The notes under the pieces were generated by a model that searched no databases, was not told the origin of the DNA, and worked only from the letters and a program-made list of their open reading frames with translations. The position numbers and the translations under genes were made by a program. From contig JABXIP010000261.1 of assembly GCA_013373005.1 (NCBI GenBank), positions 1-13,769 on the forward strand: a stretch of DNA of 13,769 nt, in the 5' to 3' direction. Every line of letters begins with the position of its first letter. The first letter of the stretch is position 1. Source of the stretch: Cytophagia bacterium (GTDB lineage Bacteria > Bacteroidota > Bacteroidia > Cytophagales > Cyclobacteriaceae). Of the stretch, positions 5,903 to 13,080 are shown piece after piece.

Positions 5903-7177
5903 TTAATAGCTATTCAAGAATTCCATGATGGTAGCATACACATAGTCCAGATCGCTATCTGAAATAATATATGGGGGAATCAGGTATATCACATTTCCCA
6001 ATGGCCTTAAGAGCAGGCCTTTGCTTATGAAGTATGGATAAAGATGATGCCTCGCTTCGTTGAAGTAAGAGGTATCCTTTTCTGTGTTGATATCGAAGGC
6101 CAGGATGGTTCCTAAAACCCTACAATTGCGCACCATAGAATGTCCATTTATTTGCTGCTGAAAAGCAAGATGGCGTTCATTAATTCGCCTTCTATTTACC
6201 TCACACTCTTCAGCCAATAGCAAATCCAAGGAAGCATTGGCCGAAGCACATATCATTGGGTTACCCGTGAAAGAATGCCCGTGAAAGAAAGTTTTCATCA
6301 GATCGTTCGTACGATATGCTTCCTGAATTTTATCTGTGCAAGAAGTAACCCCCATAGGTAGCACACCTCCGGTAAGTCCTTTGGAAAGACAGATAATATC
6401 TGGCTTGTGATGAAGCTGATCTGCCGCAAACAGCGTTCCCAGTCTACCAAAACCTGTCATTACTTCATCGGCAATACAAATCACATCCTGCTGCTGGGCA
6501 TAGGCTATCATTCTATCTAACAACTCGGCTGAATAGACGCGCATACCTGAAGCTCCTTGTACCAATGGCTCGAAAATAAAGGAAGCCACATCACCTCCAT
6601 CGATCAAAGTCTTGAACTGATTCCAAACCTCTTCTTCCTTTCCTTTATCAGGAAAATCAATAAACTCAACCTGAAAAAGATATGGATCGAAAGGCGTGGT
6701 AAAAGGACCTCTATCTCCCACTGACATGGCACCAAAAGTGTCGCCATGGTAGGAGCCATCAATGGCTATGATTTTCTTCCTTTCCTCTCCCTGATTATGG
6801 AAATACTGAAAAGCCATTTTAATGGCTACTTCGGTGGCTGTACTTCCATTGTCTGAGAAAAAGATTTTAGACTGGTTATCTGGTAGAATCTCCAGTAGCC
6901 TTTCTGCTAGTCTGATGGCCGGTTCATGTGTGAATCCGGCAAAAATCACATGCTCCAAAGTATTGGCCTGTTCGGCTATGGCATTGGCTATATAGGGGTG
7001 ACTGTGTCCGTGCAAATTCACCCACCACGATGAAATGACATCGATAATTTTCTTACCATCCTTGGTGTAAAGATTTACCCCTTCCGCACGCTCAAGCATC
7101 TCAGGTTCCGGCATTCCTTTTAAGGGAGTAAACGGATGCCAAATACTATTTCTATCTCTCTCTAACCAATTACTCAT
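5903..7177 (-). CDS. bioA: adenosylmethionine-8-amino-7-oxononanoate aminotransferase
   Basis: This 424-residue PLP-dependent aminotransferase (fold type I, class III) converts 7-keto-8-aminopelargonate to 7,8-diaminopelargonate in cytoplasmic biotin synthesis, with S-adenosylmethionine as the usual amino donor. BioA-specific marks are present: WHPFTP (13-18), the SSWWVN substrate-pocket motif (49-54), SDNGSTA (108-114) and GSYHGDT (141-147) for PLP phosphate and ring stacking. IADEVMTGFGR (235-245) carries the PLP-nitrogen aspartate D237, SKGLTGG (265-271) carries the PLP lysine K266, and R391 sits in LLRPLGNV. The length is normal and no key residue is missing. Its ATG overlaps the last codons of bioD by 8 bp, so it is translated from the same mRNA. 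bioB, bioF and bioC are not in the window. Confidence 0.97.
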   Translation of the reverse strand: MSNWLERDRNSIWHPFTPLKGMPEPEMLERAEGVNLYTKDGKKIIDVISSWWVNLHGHSHPYIANAIAEQANTLEHVIFAGFTHEPAIRLAERLLEILPDNQSKIFFSDNGSTATEVAIKMAFQYFHNQGEERKKIIAIDGSYHGDTFGAMSVGDRGPFTTPFDPYLFQVEFIDFPDKGKEEEVWNQFKTLIDGGDVASFIFEPLVQGASGMRVYSAELLDRMIAYAQQQDVICIADEVMTGFGRLGTLFAADQLHHKPDIICLSKGLTGGVLPMGVTSCTDKIQEAYRTNDLMKTFFHGHSFTGNPMICASANASLDLLLAEECEVNRRRINERHLAFQQQINGHSMVRNCRVLGTILAFDINTEKDTSYFNEARHHLYPYFISKGLLLRPLGNVIYLIPPYIISDSDLDYVYATIMEFLNSY

Positions 7178-7781
7178 ACCAATTCAACAATAACTGATCT
7201 GCCCAATACTCAACTATTTCAGGGGTTATCTTCCCCAATTTTGGCAAATGAAGCAGCTCTTTGTATCCGCTGTGTTTCAGAATAATCTGCTCACTTTCCG
7301 GGTTACTGTCTCCATTGAAAATAATGCCCTTTACCTTAAAATTGTTTTGCCTGAGATATTCAACTGTTAATAGTGTATGGTTAATACTCCCCAGATATAG
7401 ATTCGCAACCAGAATAATTTCAGCTTCCAGCTCGCGCGCAATGTCAATAACAAAATCTTCCTGATTGATGGGCACCAAGACTCCACCAGCGCCTTCAATA
7501 ACAACCTCATTCTTAGTTTCGGGCAGCACAAAGTCATCGAGTTGAATATGTAAATGCTCGAAGCGAGCCGCGGCATGAGGCGATGCGGGTAATTTTAGCT
7601 GATGTGTTTCCGGGTGAAACTGGCTAATTGGGTTGTTAACAAGCTCTTTTACCTTATCAGTATCTGTTGGCAGCCCGGCCTGAATCGGTTTCCAGTAATC
7701 GGCCTTGAGCGCTTCAACCAATATGGAAGAAATCAACGTCTTACCACTATCGGTACCAATGGCAGTCACGAAATAATTCAT
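7170..7781 (-). CDS. bioD: dethiobiotin synthetase
   Basis: 203 residues, slightly shorter than the E. coli enzyme. It closes the ureido ring of dethiobiotin from diaminopelargonate, CO2 and ATP in the cytoplasm, directly after the BioA step. Visible motifs are the nucleotide loop VTAIGTDSGKT (5-15), the substrate/metal segment YWKPIQAG (29-36), SPHAAAR (67-73), EGAGGVLVP (96-104) with its metal-binding glutamate, and GSINHTLLT (131-139). The loop aligns without gaps to the classical VTGTDTEVGKT but has Ala for the first Gly and a Gly two places later. The catalytic GKT lysine (K14) is kept. The start lies 8 bp after the histidine kinase stop, and the end overlaps bioA by 8 bp, so the genes are probably one transcript. 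Confidence 0.96.
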   Translation of the reverse strand: MNYFVTAIGTDSGKTLISSILVEALKADYWKPIQAGLPTDTDKVKELVNNPISQFHPETHQLKLPASPHAAARFEHLHIQLDDFVLPETKNEVVIEGAGGVLVPINQEDFVIDIARELEAEIILVANLYLGSINHTLLTVEYLRQNNFKVKGIIFNGDSNPESEQIILKHSGYKELLHLPKLGKITPEIVEYWADQLLLNWYE

Positions 7782-7789
7782 GCTGCAAA

Positions 7790-9838
7790 TTAGGGCTTAG
7801 AATCCTGAATGGCCTTATAGGCATCCATTAGTTTCTCTTTGAGGTCGATAAACTTGAGAGGTTTTACCAGATAATGATCAAGTCCTGATTTAAGTCCTTT
7901 CTCAATATCTCCTTTAAATGCATTTGCAGAAACACCGATAACCTGAGGCTGAACCTCCAAATCCATATCGCGAATCATACCCACAACCTGATAACCATCC
8001 ATTTCAGGCATGGCAATGTCCAGCAAAATCACATCGTAAGTATTCTTCTTAATAAACTGCAATACCTCCAAGCCATCAACCGCCATATCAGCCACATAGC
8101 CCATTCTTTCAAGGAAAAGAGCGATTAGTTTCCTGTTAATGGAGTTGTCTTCTGCCATAAGGATTCTTAGAGGGAATTTCTCTCCTATGTAATCATCCTC
8201 CTTACTGCTCATGTTACTATCTGTTGGCTCTTCAGTTGGTACCTTACTGGCGAGTTTAGCCTTTACACTAAATGTAAAGGCAGAGCCAACACCTAATTCA
8301 CTTTCTACCTGCACCTTACCATTAAGCATTTTCACCAATCTCTTCACAATGGCCAATCCTAAACCGGTACCACCAAACTTTCGGGTATGAGATGAATCTA
8401 CCTGAGTAAACTCCTTGAACAAGGTCTGAAGTTTGTCTTTCGGAATTCCAATACCGGTATCCTTGATCTTGAACAATAATGTCACATGCTTATCTGTGAT
8501 TTTGTCCACTTTTACGGATAAGATGATGGAACCATGCTCAGTGAATTTAACTGCATTGGAGAGCAAATTGAGCAATATCTGTCTTAATCTACCCCTATCA
8601 GTTCTTATGAAGTTAGGCACCTCCTCATCGATCACTGAATTGAGAATTATACCCTTTCTTTGAGCTTCAAACTTGATTAATCCGAGAGAATCGTCTATAA
8701 CTTTTTTCAGGTAAAAGAGGCTCTCCTCAAAAGCCAGTTTACCCGATTCTATTCTGGAATAGTCGAGAATATCGTTGATGATACGAAGCAGGGTATCACT
8801 ACTGGCCTGAATGGTTTCAACAAACTCCTTTTGCTCTTCATTCATTTCTGTTTCGGCCAAAAGGCTTATCATCCCCACTACCCCATTCATGGGGGTTCGA
8901 ATCTCATGGCTCATGGTAGCCAGAAAGTTGCTTTTAGCTTGCACAGCAGACTCAGCCGCATCCTTAGCCTTTCTAAGTTCTACCTCTAACCTCTTTCTTG
9001 GAGTGATATTTCTGGAAATAACGAGAACCTTGTCTTGATCGAGTTTAACAACTCTACCTTCAAAATATTCTTTGGAGTCGCCTTCTCCAAATTCATACTC
9101 CAAAGTCTCTACTTTACCTGTTTCGAAAGCTTTTGTGATAATGGTTTCAAATATTTCACCATTCTCCCCTGGTACAACATCCTTAATCCTCTTCCCAATA
9201 AACTGGCTTGGTTTGAACCAAAGATCACCTTCCCTAACCACCTGATAGTCGGTATAACAAAGGTTGCTATCTATGGTAAACATTGGATCAGGTATAGACT
9301 CCAAGATGAGGAGCTGCTGCCTTTCGCTTTCCTTTAATTCTAATTCGGCTTTATAAACTCCTGTAAGGTCTCTGGCTATTCCCGTTATGTAGTCCACATT
9401 CCCCTGATCATCCAAATGCGGAGTCTCAAAAATCTCCAGCATATGTCGTTCTCCATAGGCATCCTTTATCTCCAGGAAGTAGGGCCTTATTTGATCAAAA
9501 TCTAGTCTGAACAGCTTCTCTATATGGCCATAAACCTGCTCATTAATAGGATTGTCGGTAACAAATTGTTTTACCTGCAAAGGACCGTCTTCCTTTTTGT
9601 AACCCAGTAGCCTTTCTACATTGCTCGAAGAATAATTTACTACACCTTCCCGGTTATAGTGGAAGTAAAAATCGGAGGAATGATCCATTAACAACTCAAG
9701 CGATTGCCTAAGTTCTTTCTTTCTCTGAGCCAGTATTTCGAAATCATGCTCTACAATGTTCCTCCTCCTCCTTTCCTTGACGAAAAGAATGGCCAACAGA
9801 ACAATAAGTGCACCTGCCAAGGCTAGAGCATAAATCAT
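7790..9838 (-). CDS. hybrid sensor histidine kinase/response regulator (PAS-PAS-HisKA-HATPase-REC)
   Basis: 682 residues. A single N-terminal membrane helix (about 3-20) is followed by a basic stretch (KERRRR), so there is no periplasmic sensor loop and the sensing is cytoplasmic. Two PAS-like domains follow (about 45-165 and 172-282), then HisKA with the phosphoacceptor H311 in MSHEIRTPMNG. The HATPase domain has the N box around N428 (NLLSNAVKF), the G1 box KDTGIGIP (459-466) and the G2 box GGTGLGLAI (489-497). A receiver domain (about 557-675) has acidic residues E563/D564, phosphoacceptor D607, S637 and K659. All catalytic residues are present. No HPt domain or DNA-binding output is fused, so a separate HPt or regulator is needed. 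It lies 30 bp after orf77 and 8 bp before bioD, probably in one transcript. The signal it senses is unknown. Confidence 0.96.
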   Translation of the reverse strand: MIYALALAGALIVLLAILFVKERRRRNIVEHDFEILAQRKKELRQSLELLMDHSSDFYFHYNREGVVNYSSSNVERLLGYKKEDGPLQVKQFVTDNPINEQVYGHIEKLFRLDFDQIRPYFLEIKDAYGERHMLEIFETPHLDDQGNVDYITGIARDLTGVYKAELELKESERQQLLILESIPDPMFTIDSNLCYTDYQVVREGDLWFKPSQFIGKRIKDVVPGENGEIFETIITKAFETGKVETLEYEFGEGDSKEYFEGRVVKLDQDKVLVISRNITPRKRLEVELRKAKDAAESAVQAKSNFLATMSHEIRTPMNGVVGMISLLAETEMNEEQKEFVETIQASSDTLLRIINDILDYSRIESGKLAFEESLFYLKKVIDDSLGLIKFEAQRKGIILNSVIDEEVPNFIRTDRGRLRQILLNLLSNAVKFTEHGSIILSVKVDKITDKHVTLLFKIKDTGIGIPKDKLQTLFKEFTQVDSSHTRKFGGTGLGLAIVKRLVKMLNGKVQVESELGVGSAFTFSVKAKLASKVPTEEPTDSNMSSKEDDYIGEKFPLRILMAEDNSINRKLIALFLERMGYVADMAVDGLEVLQFIKKNTYDVILLDIAMPEMDGYQVVGMIRDMDLEVQPQVIGVSANAFKGDIEKGLKSGLDHYLVKPLKFIDLKEKLMDAYKAIQDSKP

Positions 9839-9868
9839 AATGGTTGAGAGTAATTAAGGTGCCCCAAG

Positions 9869-10102
9869 TTAGTAATTCGTAGCTCTTTTTAAAGACATAC
9901 CCATTTGTTGAAACCTTTCCATAGCCTCATCTAGAAAAGTTTCATTCAGAATCTCATCAATTTCTTCTTCCAGATAGTCCAGCTCACTCACTTTAAAGGT
10001 TTGCTCGAAAGGACCGGACTCCAACTTTATAATGAACTTCCCATTCCATGAAAACACGGTGACTTTACACGGCTTATCGAAGTACTCTTTAACAACTCTC
10101 AT
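9869..10102 (-). CDS. small conserved-looking protein (orf77), unknown function
   Basis: Starting at the ATG at 10102 it gives 77 residues: MRVVKEYFDKPCKVTVFSWN, a strand-rich region (KFIIKLESGPFEQTFKVSEL), then a highly acidic segment (DYLEEEIDEILNETFLDEA) and a C-terminal helix. There is no signal peptide or membrane helix. The frame is open upstream to a TTG at 10216 (115 residues), but that extension is basic and unlike the rest, and would leave only 2 bp to the divergent gene; ATG at 10126 is another option. The motif pattern K-V/I-T-V/I-F-x-W-N followed by EQTFKV recalls small uncharacterised Bacteroidota proteins, from memory only. It is the first gene of the block that continues with the histidine kinase and bioDA, so it might modulate that kinase; this is inference. 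Confidence 0.75.
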   Translation of the reverse strand: MRVVKEYFDKPCKVTVFSWNGKFIIKLESGPFEQTFKVSELDYLEEEIDEILNETFLDEAMERFQQMGMSLKRATNY

Positions 10103-10105
10103 ATT

Positions 10106-10113
10106 CAAACATA
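10106..10113 (-). promoter_or_regulatory. -7-like box before orf77
   Basis: On the minus strand this reads TATGTTTG, an exact TAnnTTTG match, with TTTG 16 nt upstream (10130-10133), slightly closer than the usual 17-23 nt. The box ends only 3 nt before the ATG at 10102, so if used it would give a leaderless or nearly leaderless mRNA, or belong to a later start. Chance is possible. Confidence 0.3.
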
Positions 10114-10144
10114 ATCTAAGGTGCATTACCAAACGAACAACCTG

Positions 10145-10161
10145 CCGTTTATAAGAAACGG
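10145..10161. promoter_or_regulatory. inverted repeat in the divergent region
   Basis: CCGTTT (10145-10150) and AAACGG (10156-10161) form a perfect 6-bp inverted repeat with a 5-bp spacer, extendable by TG/CA with one bulged G. It lies midway between orf77 and the DUF5916 gene, where an operator for either gene would be expected. It has no known consensus. Confidence 0.25.
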
Positions 10162-10218
10162 GCAAGTTCACTTTTAGAATTGATTTTTTAGCCTTAAAGT
10201 TGAGAGATTTTTTCAACC

Positions 10219-12435
10219 TTGAGACTAAAATTAATTGCCCTTCTTTCGTTCCTCGCTTTCAGTTATGGATTTGCGCAGGAACACAAAAGTATCCACATCA
10301 AAGAAGCTACCGACCCCATAAAATTGGATGGCCTCCTTGATGAGCAAAGCTGGCAGTCTGCAGAAAAAGGCTCTGACTATTGGATGAACTTTCCAACAGA
10401 TACCCTACTAGCCACCACTCAAACCGAAATCATGTTTACCTACGATGATAAATTCATCTACGTAGGTGCTAAAATGTATAATGTAGAGAATGCCGGCTAT
10501 GTAACACCTTCTCTAAGAAGGGATTTTAGAGGAGCCGGTAACGATGCCCTGACAATTTCCTTCGATACTTTTGATGATAACACCAACGCATTCCAATTCG
10601 GAATCAACCCATATGGCGTTCGAAGGGAAGGACTGGTTGTGAATGGAGGTGCACAAAGGGGAACTCTTTCTCTGGACTGGGAAAATAAGTGGCTCGGTGA
10701 AGTTACTCAAACAGACGAGTACTGGATGGTTGAAATGGCTATTCCTTTCAAAAGCATTCGATATAAAGAAGGCAACCTCGTATGGAATATCAATTCTTAT
10801 CGAATTGATTCAAACACCGGTGAAAGGTCAGTCTGGAATCCTGTACCTCAGAATTTCGCCCTTTATTCTCAGGCCCATACCGGCCAGCTCATATGGGACA
10901 AACCTCCTAAAAAGCCGGGAGTTAATATTTCGGTGATACCTTATGTGTCTACAAGAATGGAAGCTGAGGGTGGCTATCTTGATACTGACAACAACTCTGA
11001 TCTGCCTAGAACAAACAACTCAAGCTTCGATGCAGGGTTTGATGCAAAAGTGGCCGTTGGCCCATCTATGAATCTGGATATTACCGTTAACCCCGACTTC
11101 TCTCAAGTAGAGGTAGACCAGCAGGTAACCAACCTCGACCGATTCGAAATATTCTTTCCTGAGAAGAGACAGTTCTTCCTGGAAAATGCCGATTTATTTG
11201 GGGAGTTTGGTTCCGAAGGTCTTCGCCCCTTCTTTTCCAGAAGAATTGGAGTGAGCCGTGATGAAAACACTGGCGTGAACGTTCAAAACAAAATCAATTT
11301 CGGTGCCAGGTTGAGCGGCAAACTCAATAACAACTGGCGTTTGGGCATCCTGAACATGCAGGCAGCAGCCATAGAAGAAATTGACCTACCTCAAATCAAC
11401 TATACCGTTACAGCTCTTCAAAGAAAGGTATTTGCCAGATCTAACTTGGGGTTGATTTTTGTTAATAAACAAGACTTCGCTAATAAGAGCAATACCAGCT
11501 TCAACCAATACAACCGAGTGCTGGGAATTGATTATAACCTCGCTTCAGCAGACAATAAATGGAATGGTAAATTCTTCTACCACCGAACCTTTGAGAAAGA
11601 CGAATCGCTCAATTCATATGCCGCTTCAGCCAACCTAATTTACTCTACAAGAGAATGGCAAATTGAAGGCCTATTGCAATCTGTTGGGGATGAATACAAT
11701 CCTGAGGTTGGCTTCGCCAGGAGGAATAGTTACGACCGAAGCAGTATTAACCTGCAAAAGAACTTTTATCCGAAATCAGAAACTCTTCAAAGAATTAGTC
11801 CTCAGCTGCAGTACGAGGGCTATGCCAACAGCACGCTGGGTGTTACAGACTATAAGTTGACAGCTGGGGCTGAGTTATCAATGCTGAACACCAGCTCTCT
11901 AAACATTCAAGTTAACCAAAACTACATTTACCTTTTTGGTGATTTTGACCCCACCAGAAATGGCAACCTGGAATTACCAGAAGGTTCTGACTATAACTAT
12001 ACTAATGTTCAGGTTCGCTATCAGGGAGATACTAGAAATCCATTCTATGTTAACCTCAATGCTAATGCGGGAGAATACTTTAATGGAAACAGAATCGGTC
12101 TTGGAGGCAGCATCAATTATAGGGTTCAGCCTTATGGGCTAGTGACAATGGATGTAAACTATAACCGCATTCGACTGCCTGAGCCTTATGGTGAAGCCGA
12201 CCTTTTCCTAATTGGACCAAGATTCGACATTACCTTTACGAAGAAGCTATTCTGGACCACCTTCATCCAGTACAACAATCAGATTGACAACCTGAACATC
12301 AACTCCAGAATTCAATGGAGATTCAAGCCAGTATCTGATGTCTTCATTGCCTACACCGACAATTACTTCCCAGATGACTTCACCAACAAGAACAGGGCTT
12401 TGGTAATCAAAGTAACCTATTGGTTGAATTTGTAA
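10219..12435 (+). CDS. DUF5916 outer-membrane protein with CBM9-like N-terminus
   Basis: 738 residues. The start is TTG: the frame has a stop at 10201-10203, no ATG lies between, and a later ATG would remove the signal peptide (RLKLIALLSFLAFSYGFAQ, cut near residue 20). Residues 26-228 form a carbohydrate-binding-module-9-like beta domain (DPIKLDGLLDEQSW, FDDNTNAFQFGINPYG, WMVEMAIPFKSIRY). From about 235 comes the DUF5916 region with NPDFSQVEVDQ (291-301), FFPEKRQFFLEN (312-323) and PFFSRRIG (337-344). Alternating aromatic beta strands follow to the C-terminal VIKVTYWLNL, as in an outer-membrane barrel. The precise substrate is unknown; binding of sugars or other polymers at the cell surface is possible. 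It has no close operon partner and is followed by a palindromic element. Confidence 0.9.
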   Translation: MRLKLIALLSFLAFSYGFAQEHKSIHIKEATDPIKLDGLLDEQSWQSAEKGSDYWMNFPTDTLLATTQTEIMFTYDDKFIYVGAKMYNVENAGYVTPSLRRDFRGAGNDALTISFDTFDDNTNAFQFGINPYGVRREGLVVNGGAQRGTLSLDWENKWLGEVTQTDEYWMVEMAIPFKSIRYKEGNLVWNINSYRIDSNTGERSVWNPVPQNFALYSQAHTGQLIWDKPPKKPGVNISVIPYVSTRMEAEGGYLDTDNNSDLPRTNNSSFDAGFDAKVAVGPSMNLDITVNPDFSQVEVDQQVTNLDRFEIFFPEKRQFFLENADLFGEFGSEGLRPFFSRRIGVSRDENTGVNVQNKINFGARLSGKLNNNWRLGILNMQAAAIEEIDLPQINYTVTALQRKVFARSNLGLIFVNKQDFANKSNTSFNQYNRVLGIDYNLASADNKWNGKFFYHRTFEKDESLNSYAASANLIYSTREWQIEGLLQSVGDEYNPEVGFARRNSYDRSSINLQKNFYPKSETLQRISPQLQYEGYANSTLGVTDYKLTAGAELSMLNTSSLNIQVNQNYIYLFGDFDPTRNGNLELPEGSDYNYTNVQVRYQGDTRNPFYVNLNANAGEYFNGNRIGLGGSINYRVQPYGLVTMDVNYNRIRLPEPYGEADLFLIGPRFDITFTKKLFWTTFIQYNNQIDNLNINSRIQWRFKPVSDVFIAYTDNYFPDDFTNKNRALVIKVTYWLNL

Positions 12436-12451
12436 CAAATCTCCAATCGTA

Positions 12452-12514
12452 CGTCATGCTGAATTTATTTCAGCAACTCTTAAGTAAAGACCCTGAAATA
12501 AGTTCAGGGTGACG
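12452..12514. repeat. REP-like palindromic intergenic element
   Basis: A 63-bp element begins CGTCA and ends TGACG. It contains two hairpins: TGCTGAA/TTCAGCA (12457-12463 with 12469-12475) and CCCTGAA/TTCAGGG (12491-12497 with 12503-12509), each with a 5-nt loop. The two arms are also inverted copies of each other (CGTCATGCTGAATTTATTTC against CGTCACCCTGAACTTATTTC), so the whole unit can fold as one cruciform. Elements of this shape, with a CGTCA...CTGAA...TTTCAG core, are familiar dispersed repeats between bacterial genes. Here it sits between convergent genes and may act as a two-way terminator. Confidence 0.72.
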
Positions 12515-12570
12515 AACATAAATAATTTCGGAAACTACTTATTGGAATTTAGTGCTGGTCTTTTGAGAAT

Positions 12571-12975
12571 TTAGTCCCTTAAGATTTCAAAAGTATGCTC
12601 AATCTCACTCTTAAGAGTTCCGGCCACAGAGCAGTACTTGGTAGCAGCCAAATGACCCAGTTTTTCAAACTCTGCCATGGTAGCATCAGGCGAGTTAAGA
12701 ACGAAATGCAATTTGATGTGAGTAAAAAAACGAGGAGCCTCCTCCTGTCTGGTGCCATCAGCCTCAATGCGAAGGCCATTCACCGTTTTCTTGCGCTTCT
12801 TCAGCATTTGAACCAAATCAACTGAAGCACAGCCAGCTAGCGCTGATAATAGAAGCTCAGTTGGAGACTGTCCCTTCTTCTCATCAGCCGGGCGCATATC
12901 TATGTGCACCTTGTTGCCGTTGGGGTTTACACTCTCAAACTCGTAATCTCCTAGTAACGTGGTTGTTGTCTTCAT
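12571..12975 (-). CDS. OsmC-family thiol peroxidase-like protein
   Basis: 134 residues, normal for the short OsmC/YhfA group. The core motif GQSPTELLLSALAGCASVDL (35-54) carries the first redox cysteine C49, and the second, C115, lies in ATKYCSVAGTL (111-121), as in OsmC/Ohr peroxidases, where this pair reduces organic hydroperoxides with a thiol donor. The helix LVQMLKKRKKTVNGLRIEA (54-72) continues the alpha/beta fold. There is no signal peptide, so it is cytoplasmic. Whether it is a true peroxidase or a YhfA-like protein of unclear role cannot be decided here. It is a single gene with its own promoter (TAATTTTG box 23 nt upstream), convergent with the DUF5916 gene across the REP-like element. 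Confidence 0.93.
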   Translation of the reverse strand: MKTTTTLLGDYEFESVNPNGNKVHIDMRPADEKKGQSPTELLLSALAGCASVDLVQMLKKRKKTVNGLRIEADGTRQEEAPRFFTHIKLHFVLNSPDATMAEFEKLGHLAATKYCSVAGTLKSEIEHTFEILRD

Positions 12976-12998
12976 ATTGCTGTATTTCTAAGCGGATG

Positions 12999-13032
12999 CA
13001 AAATTAAATCAATTTCACACCTAACCACACAA
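12999..13032 (-). promoter_or_regulatory. promoter of the OsmC-family gene
   Basis: On the minus strand TAATTTTG (12999-13006) matches the Bacteroidota -7 consensus TAnnTTTG exactly. TTG (13030-13032) lies 23 nt upstream as a -33 element, at the long end of the accepted spacing. The -7 box is 23 nt before the start codon. This is the best promoter in the window. Confidence 0.5.
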
Positions 13033-13035
13033 TAC

Positions 13036-13050
13036 GGGAATAAGTTTCCC
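13036..13050. repeat. small inverted repeat between osmC-like and VWA genes
   Basis: GGGAA (13036-13040) and TTCCC (13046-13050) flank a 5-nt loop. The repeat lies 30 bp before the VWA gene start and just upstream of the OsmC promoter, so it may be an operator or leader hairpin. The stem is short. Confidence 0.2.
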
Positions 13051-13080
13051 TGTTCTTGCGGTATACCTAAACCTAAAATC

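Noticed and set aside
7782..7789. BirA operator or other biotin control site before bioD
   Set aside because: Only 8 bp separate the kinase stop and the bioD start, leaving no room for an operator or promoter, and no biotin-box palindrome is seen.
10103..10216. N-terminal extension of orf77 to a TTG start (115 residues)
   Set aside because: The added residues are basic and unlike the acidic remainder, and the start would leave 2 bp to the divergent gene; ATG at 10102 begins directly at the conserved-looking part.
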